From: Gracilibacteraceae bacterium
GTDB taxonomy: Bacteria > Bacillota > Desulfitobacteriia > Desulfitobacteriales > Syntrophobotulaceae
Assembly: GCA_031266805.1 (NCBI GenBank)
Contig: JAISAH010000020.1
Span: 1 to 45,712, forward strand
Length of the DNA stretch: 45,712 nt
Reading direction: 5' to 3'
Part shown: positions 19,330 to 27,830 of the stretch, piece after piece
How the letters are laid out: each line of letters opens with the position of its first letter
How positions within the stretch are numbered: the stretch's first letter is position 1
The notes under the pieces: generated by a model
What the model was told of the DNA's origin: nothing
The model's database searches: none
Seen by the model: only the letters and a program-made list of their open reading frames with translations
Position numbers and translations under genes: made by a program

Positions 19330-19920
19330 ATGGGCGCTAATTGGCCAAAATCGACGGTGATAGCCTTGTTTTTGCTTTTCCTGGCGATAATAGCGATGAT
19401 CGCTTTGTCGGTTTTGAACTATCTTTCACTGGCTGATTTGCAGGCGAGCATAGACGAGTTGGAAGAAAGCACGGCTACCGCTCGCAATCGCGTAGTGGAA
19501 CTACGCAGCGCGGCCGCGAAAAAAGAGCAGTTGCAGCAGGAGCTGGCGGTTTTGAAACGGCGGGTGCCGGACGAACCGTCCACGATGGATCTGGCCTATG
19601 TGATGAAAGAACTGGGCTGGAAGAATCAGGGCGAAGTGACTGAAGTGCAGTTTAGCGACGCCGTGCTGGACGGCGCGTTGATGAAACACACTTTCACGAT
19701 GAAATATGACGGTAAATATTATCCGTTTGTCAATTTGCTGGAGGATATAGAGAGACTGGAACGTTTTGTCCGTGTCGGCAAAGTTACGCTGAAAAACGGT
19801 CCGACTTCCGCCGCCATCGAAGTGGAAATAACCGCGGATGTATTCAGTCAGCCGCCCCCAGGCGCGGCGGCGGAGGAACCGGCGGCGCCCGCGGAGGGGG
19901 AGGCGCCTGCCACTGAATAG
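19330..19920 (+). CDS. pilO: Type IV pilus assembly protein PilO
   Basis: A 196-residue protein with one N-terminal membrane segment (VIALFLLFLAIIAMIALSVL), a coiled coil (ASIDELEESTATARNRVVEL) and a C-terminal domain, then an Ala/Pro/Glu-rich tail of about 20 residues. I chose the ATG at 19330 because AGGAGG is 8 bp upstream; an ATG at 19324 is only 2 bp from it. PilN and PilO form the heterodimer linking the cytoplasmic machinery to the periplasmic or wall side. Confidence 0.85.
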   Translation: MGANWPKSTVIALFLLFLAIIAMIALSVLNYLSLADLQASIDELEESTATARNRVVELRSAAAKKEQLQQELAVLKRRVPDEPSTMDLAYVMKELGWKNQGEVTEVQFSDAVLDGALMKHTFTMKYDGKYYPFVNLLEDIERLERFVRVGKVTLKNGPTSAAIEVEITADVFSQPPPGAAAEEPAAPAEGEAPATE

Positions 19921-19934
19921 ACATGGAGTGATCA

Positions 19935-21611
19935 ATGACTGAAAGAGTGAATCTGGGACAAAGACTTCTTGAATTGGGAATTGTGACTGAAGACCAGATT
20001 CAGGACGCTTTGCGGGAGCAGACGAAAACAAGAGAAAAGCTCGGCACGATTCTGACCAGGCTCGGGTATTGCTCGGAGGAAGACGTAGGCCGGGCTATGG
20101 CCACTAATCTGGGGCTGGGCTTTATTTCCCTGAATAACCAAGGCGTAAACATGAATGTGGCTAATATGGTGACGCCTGATTTCGCGCAAAAAAACAAATT
20201 GTTGCCTGTATCCATAGAAGACGGCTGGCTGTCGGTCGCGATGCAGAATCCCAATGATATCGTATCCATAGATAATCTGGCGCTGATGACGGGTTATTCC
20301 GTGCGGCCCATCGTGGTTTCCGACGTGGAACTCCGGGCCGCGATCGAACAATTCGTCAATATGAGTTCTAATGTGGTGGAAAAAGAGGAAGAGCCGGATA
20401 ATTCGGTGGTGGAGGCGGAGTCTTTTACTTCCGGCGGCGATGAAGAATCGCCGGCGGTGCGTTTTGTCAATCAGATAATCGCTAACGCCGTGCGCACCGG
20501 CTCCAGTGATATTCATTTCGAGCCGCAGGAGAAAACTCTGCGCGTGCGGTTTCGTATAGACGGCGTTCTGCACGAAGTAGCCCAGCAATCCGTGCGTATT
20601 CACCCTTCTGTCACTTCGCGCGTAAAAGTCATGGGCGGCATGGATATCGCGGAAAAAAGAGTGCCGCAGGACGGACGCGCCACTGTGCGCCTGTCGGATA
20701 AGACATATGATATCCGCATCGCCAGTCTGCCGTCTGTTTATGGCGAAAAACTGACGCTCAGGATGCTGGAGCGTTCCAACAGAGTAATAACCATGCCGCA
20801 GCTTGGCTTTCCGACTGACCAGTACGAGCGTTTCACGAAAGCGATCCGCATGCCGTATGGATTTATCTTGGTCACCGGGCCGACAGGCAGCGGCAAATCG
20901 ACGACGCTTTATGCTTCTTTGGCCGAAGTCAATTCGGAAGACCGCAATATCATCACGCTGGAAGACCCGGTGGAACGGCGTATGGCCGGCGTGAACCAGA
21001 TCCAGATGAACGCGAGAGCCGGTATGACATTTGCGTCCGGTCTGCGTTCTATTTTACGCAGTGACCCTGATATAGTCATGGTCGGAGAGATCCGGGATGA
21101 AGAAACGGCGAAAATAGCTATCGAAGCGGCTTTGACCGGCCATCTTGTTTTTTCTACCTTGCACACCAACGACGCGCCGAGTTCGGTGACCCGTTTAGGC
21201 GATATGGGCGTGGAGCCTTTTCTGACATCGTCGTCACTGCTGGCGGTCGTGGCCCAGCGCCTGATGCGCATGCTTTGCCCGCGATGTAAGGAAGCCTATG
21301 TTATGAGCCGTGAACAGCTGATGGAGAGTATGCCCGATTTCCCGCTGGAACCCGAACAGCAGGAAGCGACGCTTTATAAGGCCAAAGGCTGCCTTACCTG
21401 CAATAACACTGGCTATACCGGCCGGCGCGGCGCCTACGAATTCCTTGTCGTGTCCGACCAAATCAGGCGGATGATCCTAGAGAGAGCCTCCACGCATGAG
21501 ATCCGGGATGTGGCCATCAGACAGGGCATGCGCACTCTGCGCATGGAAGGATTACGCAAGGTTCAAAGCGGGGAAACCTCTTTGGAAGAACTGTTCAGGA
21601 CGATTGTATGA
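19935..21611 (+). CDS. pilB: Type IV pilus extension ATPase PilB / GspE family
   Basis: A 558-residue assembly ATPase. The N-terminal MshEN-type domain (GQRLLELGIVTEDQIQDALR) is followed by the motor: SSDIHFEP, Walker A GPTGSGKSTT, the Asp box, SDPDIVMVGEIRDEET and His box TGHLVFSTLHTNDA. A four-cysteine zinc motif, CPRC...CLTCNNTGYTGR, lies near the C-terminus, as in PilB/GspE but not in PilT. It powers pilin addition. Last gene of the operon; unusually, it lies after pilMNO rather than before pilT. It converges on the gene at 21658. Confidence 0.94.
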   Translation: MTERVNLGQRLLELGIVTEDQIQDALREQTKTREKLGTILTRLGYCSEEDVGRAMATNLGLGFISLNNQGVNMNVANMVTPDFAQKNKLLPVSIEDGWLSVAMQNPNDIVSIDNLALMTGYSVRPIVVSDVELRAAIEQFVNMSSNVVEKEEEPDNSVVEAESFTSGGDEESPAVRFVNQIIANAVRTGSSDIHFEPQEKTLRVRFRIDGVLHEVAQQSVRIHPSVTSRVKVMGGMDIAEKRVPQDGRATVRLSDKTYDIRIASLPSVYGEKLTLRMLERSNRVITMPQLGFPTDQYERFTKAIRMPYGFILVTGPTGSGKSTTLYASLAEVNSEDRNIITLEDPVERRMAGVNQIQMNARAGMTFASGLRSILRSDPDIVMVGEIRDEETAKIAIEAALTGHLVFSTLHTNDAPSSVTRLGDMGVEPFLTSSSLLAVVAQRLMRMLCPRCKEAYVMSREQLMESMPDFPLEPEQQEATLYKAKGCLTCNNTGYTGRRGAYEFLVVSDQIRRMILERASTHEIRDVAIRQGMRTLRMEGLRKVQSGETSLEELFRTIV

Positions 21612-21657
21612 CGGCGGAAGGAATCGGCGGGCAAGGCCGGCGATTCTAATGTCCGAA

Positions 21658-22926
21658 TTACCGCAGCAGCCCGTCCTCCTGCATTTGCCGCGCGGCTAGG
21701 ATATTGGCCTCCCGGACGTAATGGACGGAAATCCCGCCCTGCATATAAACCGTGTAAGGCGGGCGCAGCGGCCCGTCCGCGGAAAACTCCGCCGTGGCCC
21801 CTTGGACAAAGACGCCGCCGGCCATGAAGATCTCATCCGCGTAACCGGGCATCGGCGCCGGTTCGGGCCGTATATGCGCGTCCAGCGCCGAGCCTTTTTG
21901 CACCCCCCGGCAAAAAGCCGCCAGCCGCTTTGCGCTGCCGAGTTCGACGGCCTGAATGATATCCGCGCGCGGGGCCGAAGCTTCCGGCCGCGCGGTAAAT
22001 CCCAGTTCCGTCCAAAAAGCGGCGGTGAAGATCATGCTTTTTACCGCTTCCGCCACCGTCAGCGGACTGAAAAAAAGGCCTTGCAGCAGGAGTTTCTGCA
22101 CATCCAGCGAAGCGCCGACTTCCATACCGATACCGGGCGCGGCAAAGCGATCCGCCGCCAGTTCCACCAAATCTCTGCGCCCGGCGATATAGCCGCCTGT
22201 GGGCGCCAGCGTGCCCCCCAGGTTTTTGATTAAAGATCCCGCCGTCAAATCGGCGCCGGCGTCGCCCGGTTCGGTTTTTTCCACGAGTTCGCCGTAGCAG
22301 TTATCCACGAATACATAGATGTTGGGAAAATTTTCCTTAGACCAGGCGATAAACCGGGCTATTTCCGCCATGGGCAGTGATTGCCGCCCGGCGTAACCGG
22401 CGGAACGCTGCAAAAGAAAGATCCGCGTATCCGGCCGCGCCGCCGCCCGCACCGCCGCCAGATCCACTTTGCTCCGCCCGGTCAGGGGCACGGCGTCAAA
22501 ACTGATGCCCCATTCCCGTAAACTGCCGCGCTCACCCGCCGTGCCGATCACCGGCAGCAAAGTGTCATAGGGCAGGCCGCTCACCGAAAGGGCGTGGTCG
22601 CCGGGGCGCAGTACGCCAAACAGGGCGGCGGCGATGGCGTGCGTACCGGAAACGAACTGGTGGCGCACCAGAGCGCTTTCCGTCCCCAGCACCGCCGCCA
22701 CCGCCCTGTCCAGCGCCTCGCGCCCCGCGTCGCCCAAGCCATAGCCCGTGGAACCATGCAAATGATAAGAAGAGATCCGCGCCGCCTGGAAGGCCCGCAG
22801 CATTTTGCGATGGTTGTGGGCGGCAATATCTTCCAGACGCGGCGCCTGCGCTCGCAGCGCTTCATCCCCTTGGGCCGCGGCGGCCGCTATTTTGGGCGTT
22901 AAAACCCCGGCGTTTTTTTCCGCCAT
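21658..22926 (-). CDS. PLP enzyme of the methionine gamma-lyase / aluminium-resistance family
   Basis: A 422-residue fold-type I PLP protein (PF06838 family). It has SYHLHGSTGYGLGDAGRE near the N-terminus, HQFVSGTHAIAAALFGVLRP, DNCYGELVE and the likely PLP lysine in GSLIKNLGGTLAPTGGY. Members are annotated as putative Cys/Met lyases or aluminium-resistance proteins; the true substrate is not known to me. The ATG at 22926 is favoured: it overlaps the previous stop in TGATG, and GGAG is 5 bp upstream. It is the last gene of a three-gene minus-strand operon. Confidence 0.85.
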   Translation of the reverse strand: MAEKNAGVLTPKIAAAAAQGDEALRAQAPRLEDIAAHNHRKMLRAFQAARISSYHLHGSTGYGLGDAGREALDRAVAAVLGTESALVRHQFVSGTHAIAAALFGVLRPGDHALSVSGLPYDTLLPVIGTAGERGSLREWGISFDAVPLTGRSKVDLAAVRAAARPDTRIFLLQRSAGYAGRQSLPMAEIARFIAWSKENFPNIYVFVDNCYGELVEKTEPGDAGADLTAGSLIKNLGGTLAPTGGYIAGRRDLVELAADRFAAPGIGMEVGASLDVQKLLLQGLFFSPLTVAEAVKSMIFTAAFWTELGFTARPEASAPRADIIQAVELGSAKRLAAFCRGVQKGSALDAHIRPEPAPMPGYADEIFMAGGVFVQGATAEFSADGPLRPPYTVYMQGGISVHYVREANILAARQMQEDGLLR

Positions 22927-23663
22927 CACAGCTCCAAAGGCGAGCGTCTTTTCTCGCCCCGCGTAAACAAAGCGGTGCGCGTTATGGCCACGCCGCGTTT
23001 ATCCCAGGGCAGAGCCAGAAACTCACAGACCGAGTCTATCACATCCGCCGCCTTGGCGGAGCCGGCGTTACTCATGCCTATTTCCAATTCCAAAACAAAT
23101 CCCGGCGCGGCGGGCGCCGGAAACGCGGCGTCCCCGGCATCCGTCGTCCGGCCCAGCGCCAAACGGCGAACAAACGGCCGTATGTTTTTTTTCATCGCTA
23201 TGCCCTCGCCCTTGCTCCTCATGATAACGACTTCCGGCTGCCGCAGCCACTCATCCAGACCCGCGCGCAGATCCGCCTCCGCCACCGGCGCGCGGAGCGG
23301 CGCCCAAACCAGATAACAGGCGAGGTCGATTACCGCCGTCAGAGCCGGAGCGCCGGGCGGCAGCGTTTTGTAGTCCAGGATGGGGATATTGCGCGGCATC
23401 TCGCTTCGCAGCGCCCGCATGGCTGCTTCAAGCTCCGCCGGTCGCGGCTCGCCGTTTATTTCCACGTCCGCGTACTCAGCCAGCCCCTCCGCTCCCACCG
23501 CCAGCGGCGGCCCGAAGGATATCCGCGGCCGGGGATTGAATCCCTGCGAACGCGCCACGTCTATCCCCGCGCGGCGCAAAGCCCGCGTGAAAAATCTGGT
23601 CAAATCAAGATGGGCGACATATTTAGCCTCGGCTAATTTGCTGTAAACAAGTCTGATTTTCAT
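22926..23663 (-). CDS. Radical SAM-linked protein, DUF2344 (TIGR03936)
   Basis: A 245-residue protein starting MKIRLVYSKLAEAKYVAHLD and containing SQGFNPRPRISFGPPLAVG, both hallmarks of the DUF2344 family. These proteins are almost always encoded directly after, or fused to, the TIGR03960 radical SAM protein, as here. The start ATG overlaps the radical SAM stop by 4 bp (ATGA). The biochemical role is unknown. The usual third neighbour, ribonuclease G, is absent; a PLP enzyme follows. Confidence 0.88.
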   Translation of the reverse strand: MKIRLVYSKLAEAKYVAHLDLTRFFTRALRRAGIDVARSQGFNPRPRISFGPPLAVGAEGLAEYADVEINGEPRPAELEAAMRALRSEMPRNIPILDYKTLPPGAPALTAVIDLACYLVWAPLRAPVAEADLRAGLDEWLRQPEVVIMRSKGEGIAMKKNIRPFVRRLALGRTTDAGDAAFPAPAAPGFVLELEIGMSNAGSAKAADVIDSVCEFLALPWDKRGVAITRTALFTRGEKRRSPLEL

Positions 23664-25492
23664 ACCGGATCTCCGCAGACGCCGCATAAACCGCAAAGCA
23701 GACGGCAGTCCTCCGTCCGTTCGCCGCTTTCGGCTTTGAGGGCCTCGGCGCGCAAAAACTCTTTGTCGACGCCCGTACTCAAGTGATCCCACGGCAAAGG
23801 CGCCGCCAAATCTTTGGCGCTGGTAAAATCTTCCGCCCGGAGACCCGTCGCGCCGAACGCTTTCCGCCAGATGTCAGGCCGGAACCACTCGCTCCAGCTG
23901 TCAAACATGGCGCCCTCGTCGGCCAAAACCTCCAGCAGAGTGGCCACGCGCCTGTCTCCGCGCGCGAGCACCGCTTCCGCCGCGCTCATATCCGCGTCAT
24001 GGCAGTTGAGTTTCACCGGTGTGCGCCGCAGCTTTTCCCGCAGATAGGCCTGTTTGGCTAAAAATGTGTCCCGGCTGTCCTGCGCCGCCCACTGAAAAGG
24101 CGTATGCGGTTTAGGGACAAAATTACTCACAGCAGCCGTAACCTTTATTTTACCGCCGCGGCGACGGCGACCGGCCGCCAGCACCGCTTCCGCCTGCGCG
24201 GCTATCCCGTCCAAATCTTCTTCGGTCTCCGTCGGCAGCCCTATCATGTAATACAGTTTGATACTGCTCCAGCCCGCCGCGAAAGCGTCCGCCGCCGCGC
24301 GGAGCAGATCTTCGTCTTTGACGCCCTTGTTGATCACGTCGCGCAGGCGCTGGGTTCCGGCCTCCGGCGCGAAAGTCAGCCCGGATTTGCGGTTTTTTCC
24401 CACTTCCGCCGCCAGAGCGACGTCGAAAGAATCCAGCCGCAGCGACGGCAGAGACACGTTCACGCCCAGTCCGGCCATATCGGAAGTCAGATCGCGCAAG
24501 AGACCGCTTATCCCGGAGTAATCGCCGGTGGAAAGCGAAACGAGGGATATTTCCTCATATCCCGTAGCCCGCACGCTTTCCTGGGCCTGGCGGCGCAAAA
24601 CCGCCGGCGTCCGCTCCCTGAGCGGCCGCCCCGTCATCCCGGCCTGGCAAAAACGGCAGCCTCGCGTACAGCCGCGCATGACTTCGAGCGCGACCCGGTC
24701 GTGTACGGTTTCATTATAAGGCACTATGCAGCGGACGGGAAAATAAGCGGCGTCCAAATCGGCGACAACGGCTTTGCGCACCGGCGCGGGCGCTTCCGCC
24801 TTTACGCCCTGAAAAACGCCGCTCCCGCTTATAAGCGGCGTGTAAAAAGCCGGCGCGTACACGCCACGGCGGCCGGCGAGCCGCCGCAAAGTCTCCGCGC
24901 GCGGGACTCCGCGCTTCATATCCGCCCCGATCAGGGCCAGCGTGTCGGGCAGCAGTTCTTCCCCGTCGCCCAGCAGAAAGATATCAAAAAACGGGGCCAG
25001 CGGCTCCGGATTAAACGCGCCGGGACCGCCGGCTATGAGCCACGGCCACGCGCCCTGAAGCCGCCGTCCGCTTTGCCGGGGGATGCCGGCCAGATCCAGC
25101 ATGTGTAATATATTGGTATAGGAAAGTTCATACTGGAGCGTAACGCCCAGCGCGTCAAAAACGCGGAGCGGCCGGAAAGACTCCAGTCCGTAAAGCGGGA
25201 TCTTTTCCGCCCGCATTTTCGCCGCCATGTCCGGCCAAGGAGCGAAAGCGCGCTCGCACAGAAAACGCGGGTCGTCGTTTATCCGTCCGTAAAGTATGCG
25301 CAGCGCCAAATTGGACATCGCCACTTCGTAGACATCAGGAAAAAGGAACGCCATACGCGCTTCCGCCGCCGCCCAGTCCTTGCGCGCCATATTCCATTCG
25401 CCGCCGACATAGCGGCCCGGTTTGGCCACCGCCGGTAAAATGCGGTCCAGCGCTCGCCGCAGCCGCGCGGGTTCGTCATAATTGTTCATCAT
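23660..25492 (-). CDS. B12-binding-type radical SAM protein, TIGR03960 family
   Basis: A 610-residue protein. The N-terminal half has a cobalamin-binding-like Rossmann region (MAFLFPDVYEVAMSNLALRI, LIAGGPGAFNPEPLAPFFD, FLLGDGEE). The radical SAM domain carries the 4Fe-4S motif CTRGCRFCQ, followed by SLSTGDYSG and GLTFAPEAGTQRLRD. The end is cysteine-rich (CRLLCGLCGVCGDPV). The DxHxxG cobalamin motif is not evident, so B12 binding is uncertain. The substrate is unknown. Two adjacent ATGs occur (25492 and 25489); the promoter position suggests translation begins at or near the mRNA 5' end. Confidence 0.88.
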   Translation of the reverse strand: MMNNYDEPARLRRALDRILPAVAKPGRYVGGEWNMARKDWAAAEARMAFLFPDVYEVAMSNLALRILYGRINDDPRFLCERAFAPWPDMAAKMRAEKIPLYGLESFRPLRVFDALGVTLQYELSYTNILHMLDLAGIPRQSGRRLQGAWPWLIAGGPGAFNPEPLAPFFDIFLLGDGEELLPDTLALIGADMKRGVPRAETLRRLAGRRGVYAPAFYTPLISGSGVFQGVKAEAPAPVRKAVVADLDAAYFPVRCIVPYNETVHDRVALEVMRGCTRGCRFCQAGMTGRPLRERTPAVLRRQAQESVRATGYEEISLVSLSTGDYSGISGLLRDLTSDMAGLGVNVSLPSLRLDSFDVALAAEVGKNRKSGLTFAPEAGTQRLRDVINKGVKDEDLLRAAADAFAAGWSSIKLYYMIGLPTETEEDLDGIAAQAEAVLAAGRRRRGGKIKVTAAVSNFVPKPHTPFQWAAQDSRDTFLAKQAYLREKLRRTPVKLNCHDADMSAAEAVLARGDRRVATLLEVLADEGAMFDSWSEWFRPDIWRKAFGATGLRAEDFTSAKDLAAPLPWDHLSTGVDKEFLRAEALKAESGERTEDCRLLCGLCGVCGDPV

Positions 25493-25499
25493 AGCCTCA

Positions 25500-25528
25500 A
25501 TTTTACATGACGCGGCTCCGCTTGTCAA
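25500..25528 (-). promoter_or_regulatory. Promoter of the radical SAM operon (probably leaderless)
   Basis: On the minus strand: perfect -35 TTGACA (25528-25523), 17-bp spacer, -10 TAAAAT (25505-25500). Seven bases later comes ATG at 25492. Transcription would start at about 25493-25492, that is at the start codon itself. Confidence 0.75.
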
Positions 25529-25540
25529 TTTGCGCGGGAC

Positions 25541-25569
25541 TTGCGGGAGACGGCAAAAAGCTGTATAAT
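25541..25569 (+). promoter_or_regulatory. Promoter of the EamA transporter gene (probably leaderless)
   Basis: -35 TTGCGG (25541-25546), 17-bp spacer, perfect -10 TATAAT (25564-25569). The ATG at 25577 follows after exactly 7 bases, GCGATAT, and there is no Shine-Dalgarno site. The predicted transcript starts at the A of the ATG or one base before. Confidence 0.7.
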
Positions 25570-25576
25570 GCGATAT

Positions 25577-26491
25577 ATGTCCAAACAATTGCTCATAGCC
25601 GTGTTGGTGCTGTTCGGCCTGATTTTTGGCTATAGTTTTATCGTGTTGAAAGATTTGCTCTCCGGCGGCTTCCCTATCTGGCTGCTGCTCGCTTTCCGCT
25701 TCGGGTTTGGCGCCCTGTTGCTGCTCGCCCTGCGCCGCGCCGCGCCGGTCCGCTCTTTTGACCGGGCGACTGTCCGGGGCGGTATGCTCGTGGGCGCGGT
25801 CATTTTTCTCGCCTACGCCTTCCAGACTTTTGGCCTTGAATTGACCACCCCGGCGAAAAACGGCTTGCTGACCGGATTATATGTGATCATAGTCCCGGTT
25901 TTCATGATGGTCTTGAAGAAAAAAGCGACTTGGCGACCGCTGCTGACGGCGCCTTTGAGTTTTGCCGGCATAGCGCTCATATCGGACATATTCGCCGCGG
26001 ATCTGAGTTTCAACGGCGGCGACCTCCTCACTGTTTGCTGCGCGCTGTTTTTCGCGCTCCACCTGATTTTGCTGGAGCGATTCGCCCCCGTTCTGCCGAT
26101 TTTGAATTTCAGCGTCGTTCAACTGGGGACGGTGGCTCTGCTGGCCGCCGCGTTCTCTTTGGCTACGGAAAAAGACGGGTACGGCGCCGTCGTTTGGGGA
26201 CCGGCGCTGCCGGGGCTTCTTTTCCTCACGGTGTTCGCCACGGGGTTGGCTTTCTTTTTTCAAACGCTCGTCCAATCCCGTGTTTCCGCCAACACAACGG
26301 CTGTCGCCCTGTGCCTTGAATCGGTTTTCGCCGTGATTTTTTCCGTACTCCACGGCTACGACCGTTTTACGCTTTCGTTTGCTACCGGCGCCGTCCTCAT
26401 CATCGTCGCCATGCTGCTCGCTTCTTTGGGTCGTCAGGATCCCCTGCTGGGGGAGACGGCTAAACTAAACCCCGAAACGCCGCGCCCGTGA
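25577..26491 (+). CDS. EamA/DMT-family permease
   Basis: A 304-residue membrane protein with about ten hydrophobic segments in two EamA halves. Visible features are LLLAFRFGFGALLLLAL in the first half, the family-typical TTPAKNGLLTGLYVIIVPVF, and VALCLESVFAVIFSVL in the second. Such proteins export or exchange metabolites; the substrate cannot be told from sequence. I chose ATG 25577 over an upstream ATG at 25568 that lies inside the -10 region. Its last 32 bases overlap the convergent ybaK-like gene. Confidence 0.85.
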   Translation: MSKQLLIAVLVLFGLIFGYSFIVLKDLLSGGFPIWLLLAFRFGFGALLLLALRRAAPVRSFDRATVRGGMLVGAVIFLAYAFQTFGLELTTPAKNGLLTGLYVIIVPVFMMVLKKKATWRPLLTAPLSFAGIALISDIFAADLSFNGGDLLTVCCALFFALHLILLERFAPVLPILNFSVVQLGTVALLAAAFSLATEKDGYGAVVWGPALPGLLFLTVFATGLAFFFQTLVQSRVSANTTAVALCLESVFAVIFSVLHGYDRFTLSFATGAVLIIVAMLLASLGRQDPLLGETAKLNPETPRP

Positions 26492-26927
26492 TCCGCGCCA
26501 GGTCTTCCGGCGCCAGTTCCGCTTGCAGACCGATCCGCCCCGCGCTGACGATCATTGTGTCGAGTAATTGGGCGGTTTCCTCGATGAACGTCGGGAGGGG
26601 CTTCTTCATGCCGACAGGCGAGCAGCCGCCGTGAATATAGCCGGTCCGCGGTTCCAAGTCGCGGGATTTTATCATCTCGACGTACTTGTCGCCCGCCGCT
26701 GCCGCCGCTTTTTTCAAATCAAGCTCGCAGGCCGCGGGAATGACAAAGACGTTCAGCCCTGTCGTTTTGCCCGACGTGACCAGCGTTTTGAACACGGTTT
26801 CCGGCGCGCGCCCTATTTTCGCCGCTGCGCTGAGAGCGTCGATCTTGCCGTCCGACGGGTCGTATGCATGGACGGAAAACGGCGTACCGGCGGCCTCCAG
26901 TATGCGCAGCGCGTTTGTTTTACTCAC
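26460..26927 (-). CDS. ybaK: YbaK/EbsC-family Cys-tRNA(Pro) deacylase
   Basis: A 155-residue member of the YbaK/ProX editing family, which clears mischarged aminoacyl-tRNA in trans. It shows KTNALRILEAAGTPFSVH, the conserved lysine K47 in VFKTLVTSG and the signature GYIHGGCSPVGMKKPLPTFI, typical of YbaK. The GTG start overlaps the stop of the upstream hydrolase gene by 3 bp (GTGA), so the two are translationally coupled. Confidence 0.92.
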   Translation of the reverse strand: MSKTNALRILEAAGTPFSVHAYDPSDGKIDALSAAAKIGRAPETVFKTLVTSGKTTGLNVFVIPAACELDLKKAAAAAGDKYVEMIKSRDLEPRTGYIHGGCSPVGMKKPLPTFIEETAQLLDTMIVSAGRIGLQAELAPEDLARITGAAFRGLV

Positions 26928-27619
26928 GCCGGTTCCAGGTTCAGCGCCCCGCCGTGGTAGCAGAGGACATGTTTACAGGGATAGCTCCGCAACCGGGCTT
27001 CCGAGCGCCGCGCCAGTTCCGCGTCCAGCGTGTGGACCGGGTTCGCGCCTGTCAGCCGCCCGCCGTTTATGTTCAGAGCGTCGCCGGCTATCAGCGCGCC
27101 GTCGCCTTGGACAAAGAGACAGATATGCCCCGGCGTGTGGCCCGGCGCGTGGATGATCTCTATGCCGCCGCACCAGGGTAAAACGTCGCCATCACGCAGC
27201 TGGCGGTCTACCTTGACGCGGGAGCTGGCGAAACCGCGCCTCATATTACCAAGGACCTCTTTCATCGGCTCATCCAGTTCGCCGCGGCGGTCTTCCAGCG
27301 CCGCCAGCTTGACGGGGGTCCTGCTTCCATCGATGTACGGCGCTTCCTCGACGTGCGCCATGATTTCGGCGTCCGGCGCGATTTTTGCCAGTTCCGCGGC
27401 GCAGCCGATATGGTCGATATCCTGATGGGTGATGATAATGGCCGTCAGGCGCTCCGGCACAAAGCCCGTTTCCGTTATCGCTTTTTTGAGCTGTTCCGTT
27501 TGCCCCGGAAACCCTGTGTCCGTCAGGATCAGGTGGCTGCCGTCGTGCAGCAGCACTGGGTAAATTGCCCCGCCGTCCGTCTTCAGTTTGAGCATTTCGA
27601 TATGGTCGGTGATTTTCAT
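26924..27619 (-). CDS. Metallo-beta-lactamase-fold hydrolase
   Basis: A 231-residue MBL-fold protein of the YflN/glyoxalase-II-like type. The metal-binding motif is THQDIDH, with later ligands in HAPGHTPGHICLF, the aspartate in LIAGDALN and a late histidine in YHGG. The third position of the usual HxHxDH is glutamine, so metal site 1 is HxxxDH. The substrate is unknown. The start at 27619 has AAGGCGG upstream and gives the N-terminus KITDHIEML; longer starts add an unconserved basic stretch. Confidence 0.85.
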   Translation of the reverse strand: MKITDHIEMLKLKTDGGAIYPVLLHDGSHLILTDTGFPGQTEQLKKAITETGFVPERLTAIIITHQDIDHIGCAAELAKIAPDAEIMAHVEEAPYIDGSRTPVKLAALEDRRGELDEPMKEVLGNMRRGFASSRVKVDRQLRDGDVLPWCGGIEIIHAPGHTPGHICLFVQGDGALIAGDALNINGGRLTGANPVHTLDAELARRSEARLRSYPCKHVLCYHGGALNLEPA

Positions 27620-27687
27620 TCCGTCTTGCCGCCTTTCTCTTAGTAGGGGTGTTTTAGGGCGCAAAAAAGAAGTCGTCATCTTTCTAC

Positions 27688-27716
27688 AGCATATCACATT
27701 AACGTTAATTTGTGAA
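27688..27716 (-). promoter_or_regulatory. Predicted promoter and palindromic operator of the MBL-ybaK operon
   Basis: On the minus strand: -35 TTCACA (27716-27711), 17-bp spacer, -10 TATGCT (27693-27688). The spacer holds a perfect 12-bp palindrome, ATTAACGTTAAT (27698-27709), inside a wider imperfect dyad, CACA...TGTG. This looks like a repressor site. Confidence 0.5.
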
Positions 27717-27738
27717 TCGGGGCGCCTGCGAGAAAATA

Positions 27739-27767
27739 TTGCGTTTTGAGTTATAAAGGGGTATAAT
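27739..27767 (+). promoter_or_regulatory. Promoter of the phosphohexomutase gene
   Basis: -35 TTGCGT (27739-27744), 17-bp spacer, perfect -10 TATAAT (27762-27767). It leaves a leader of about 57 bases before the TTG at 27831. Confidence 0.7.
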
Positions 27768-27830
27768 TCAAGTGGAAATCAACGGGCGGCTTATTTACGG
27801 ATAACGCCTGACAGCGGGAGGAGATAAAGC

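Noticed and set aside
24104-25108. Open frame of 334 codons on the plus strand
   Set aside because: It is antisense to the radical SAM gene, whose cluster motif and conserved segments are unambiguous.
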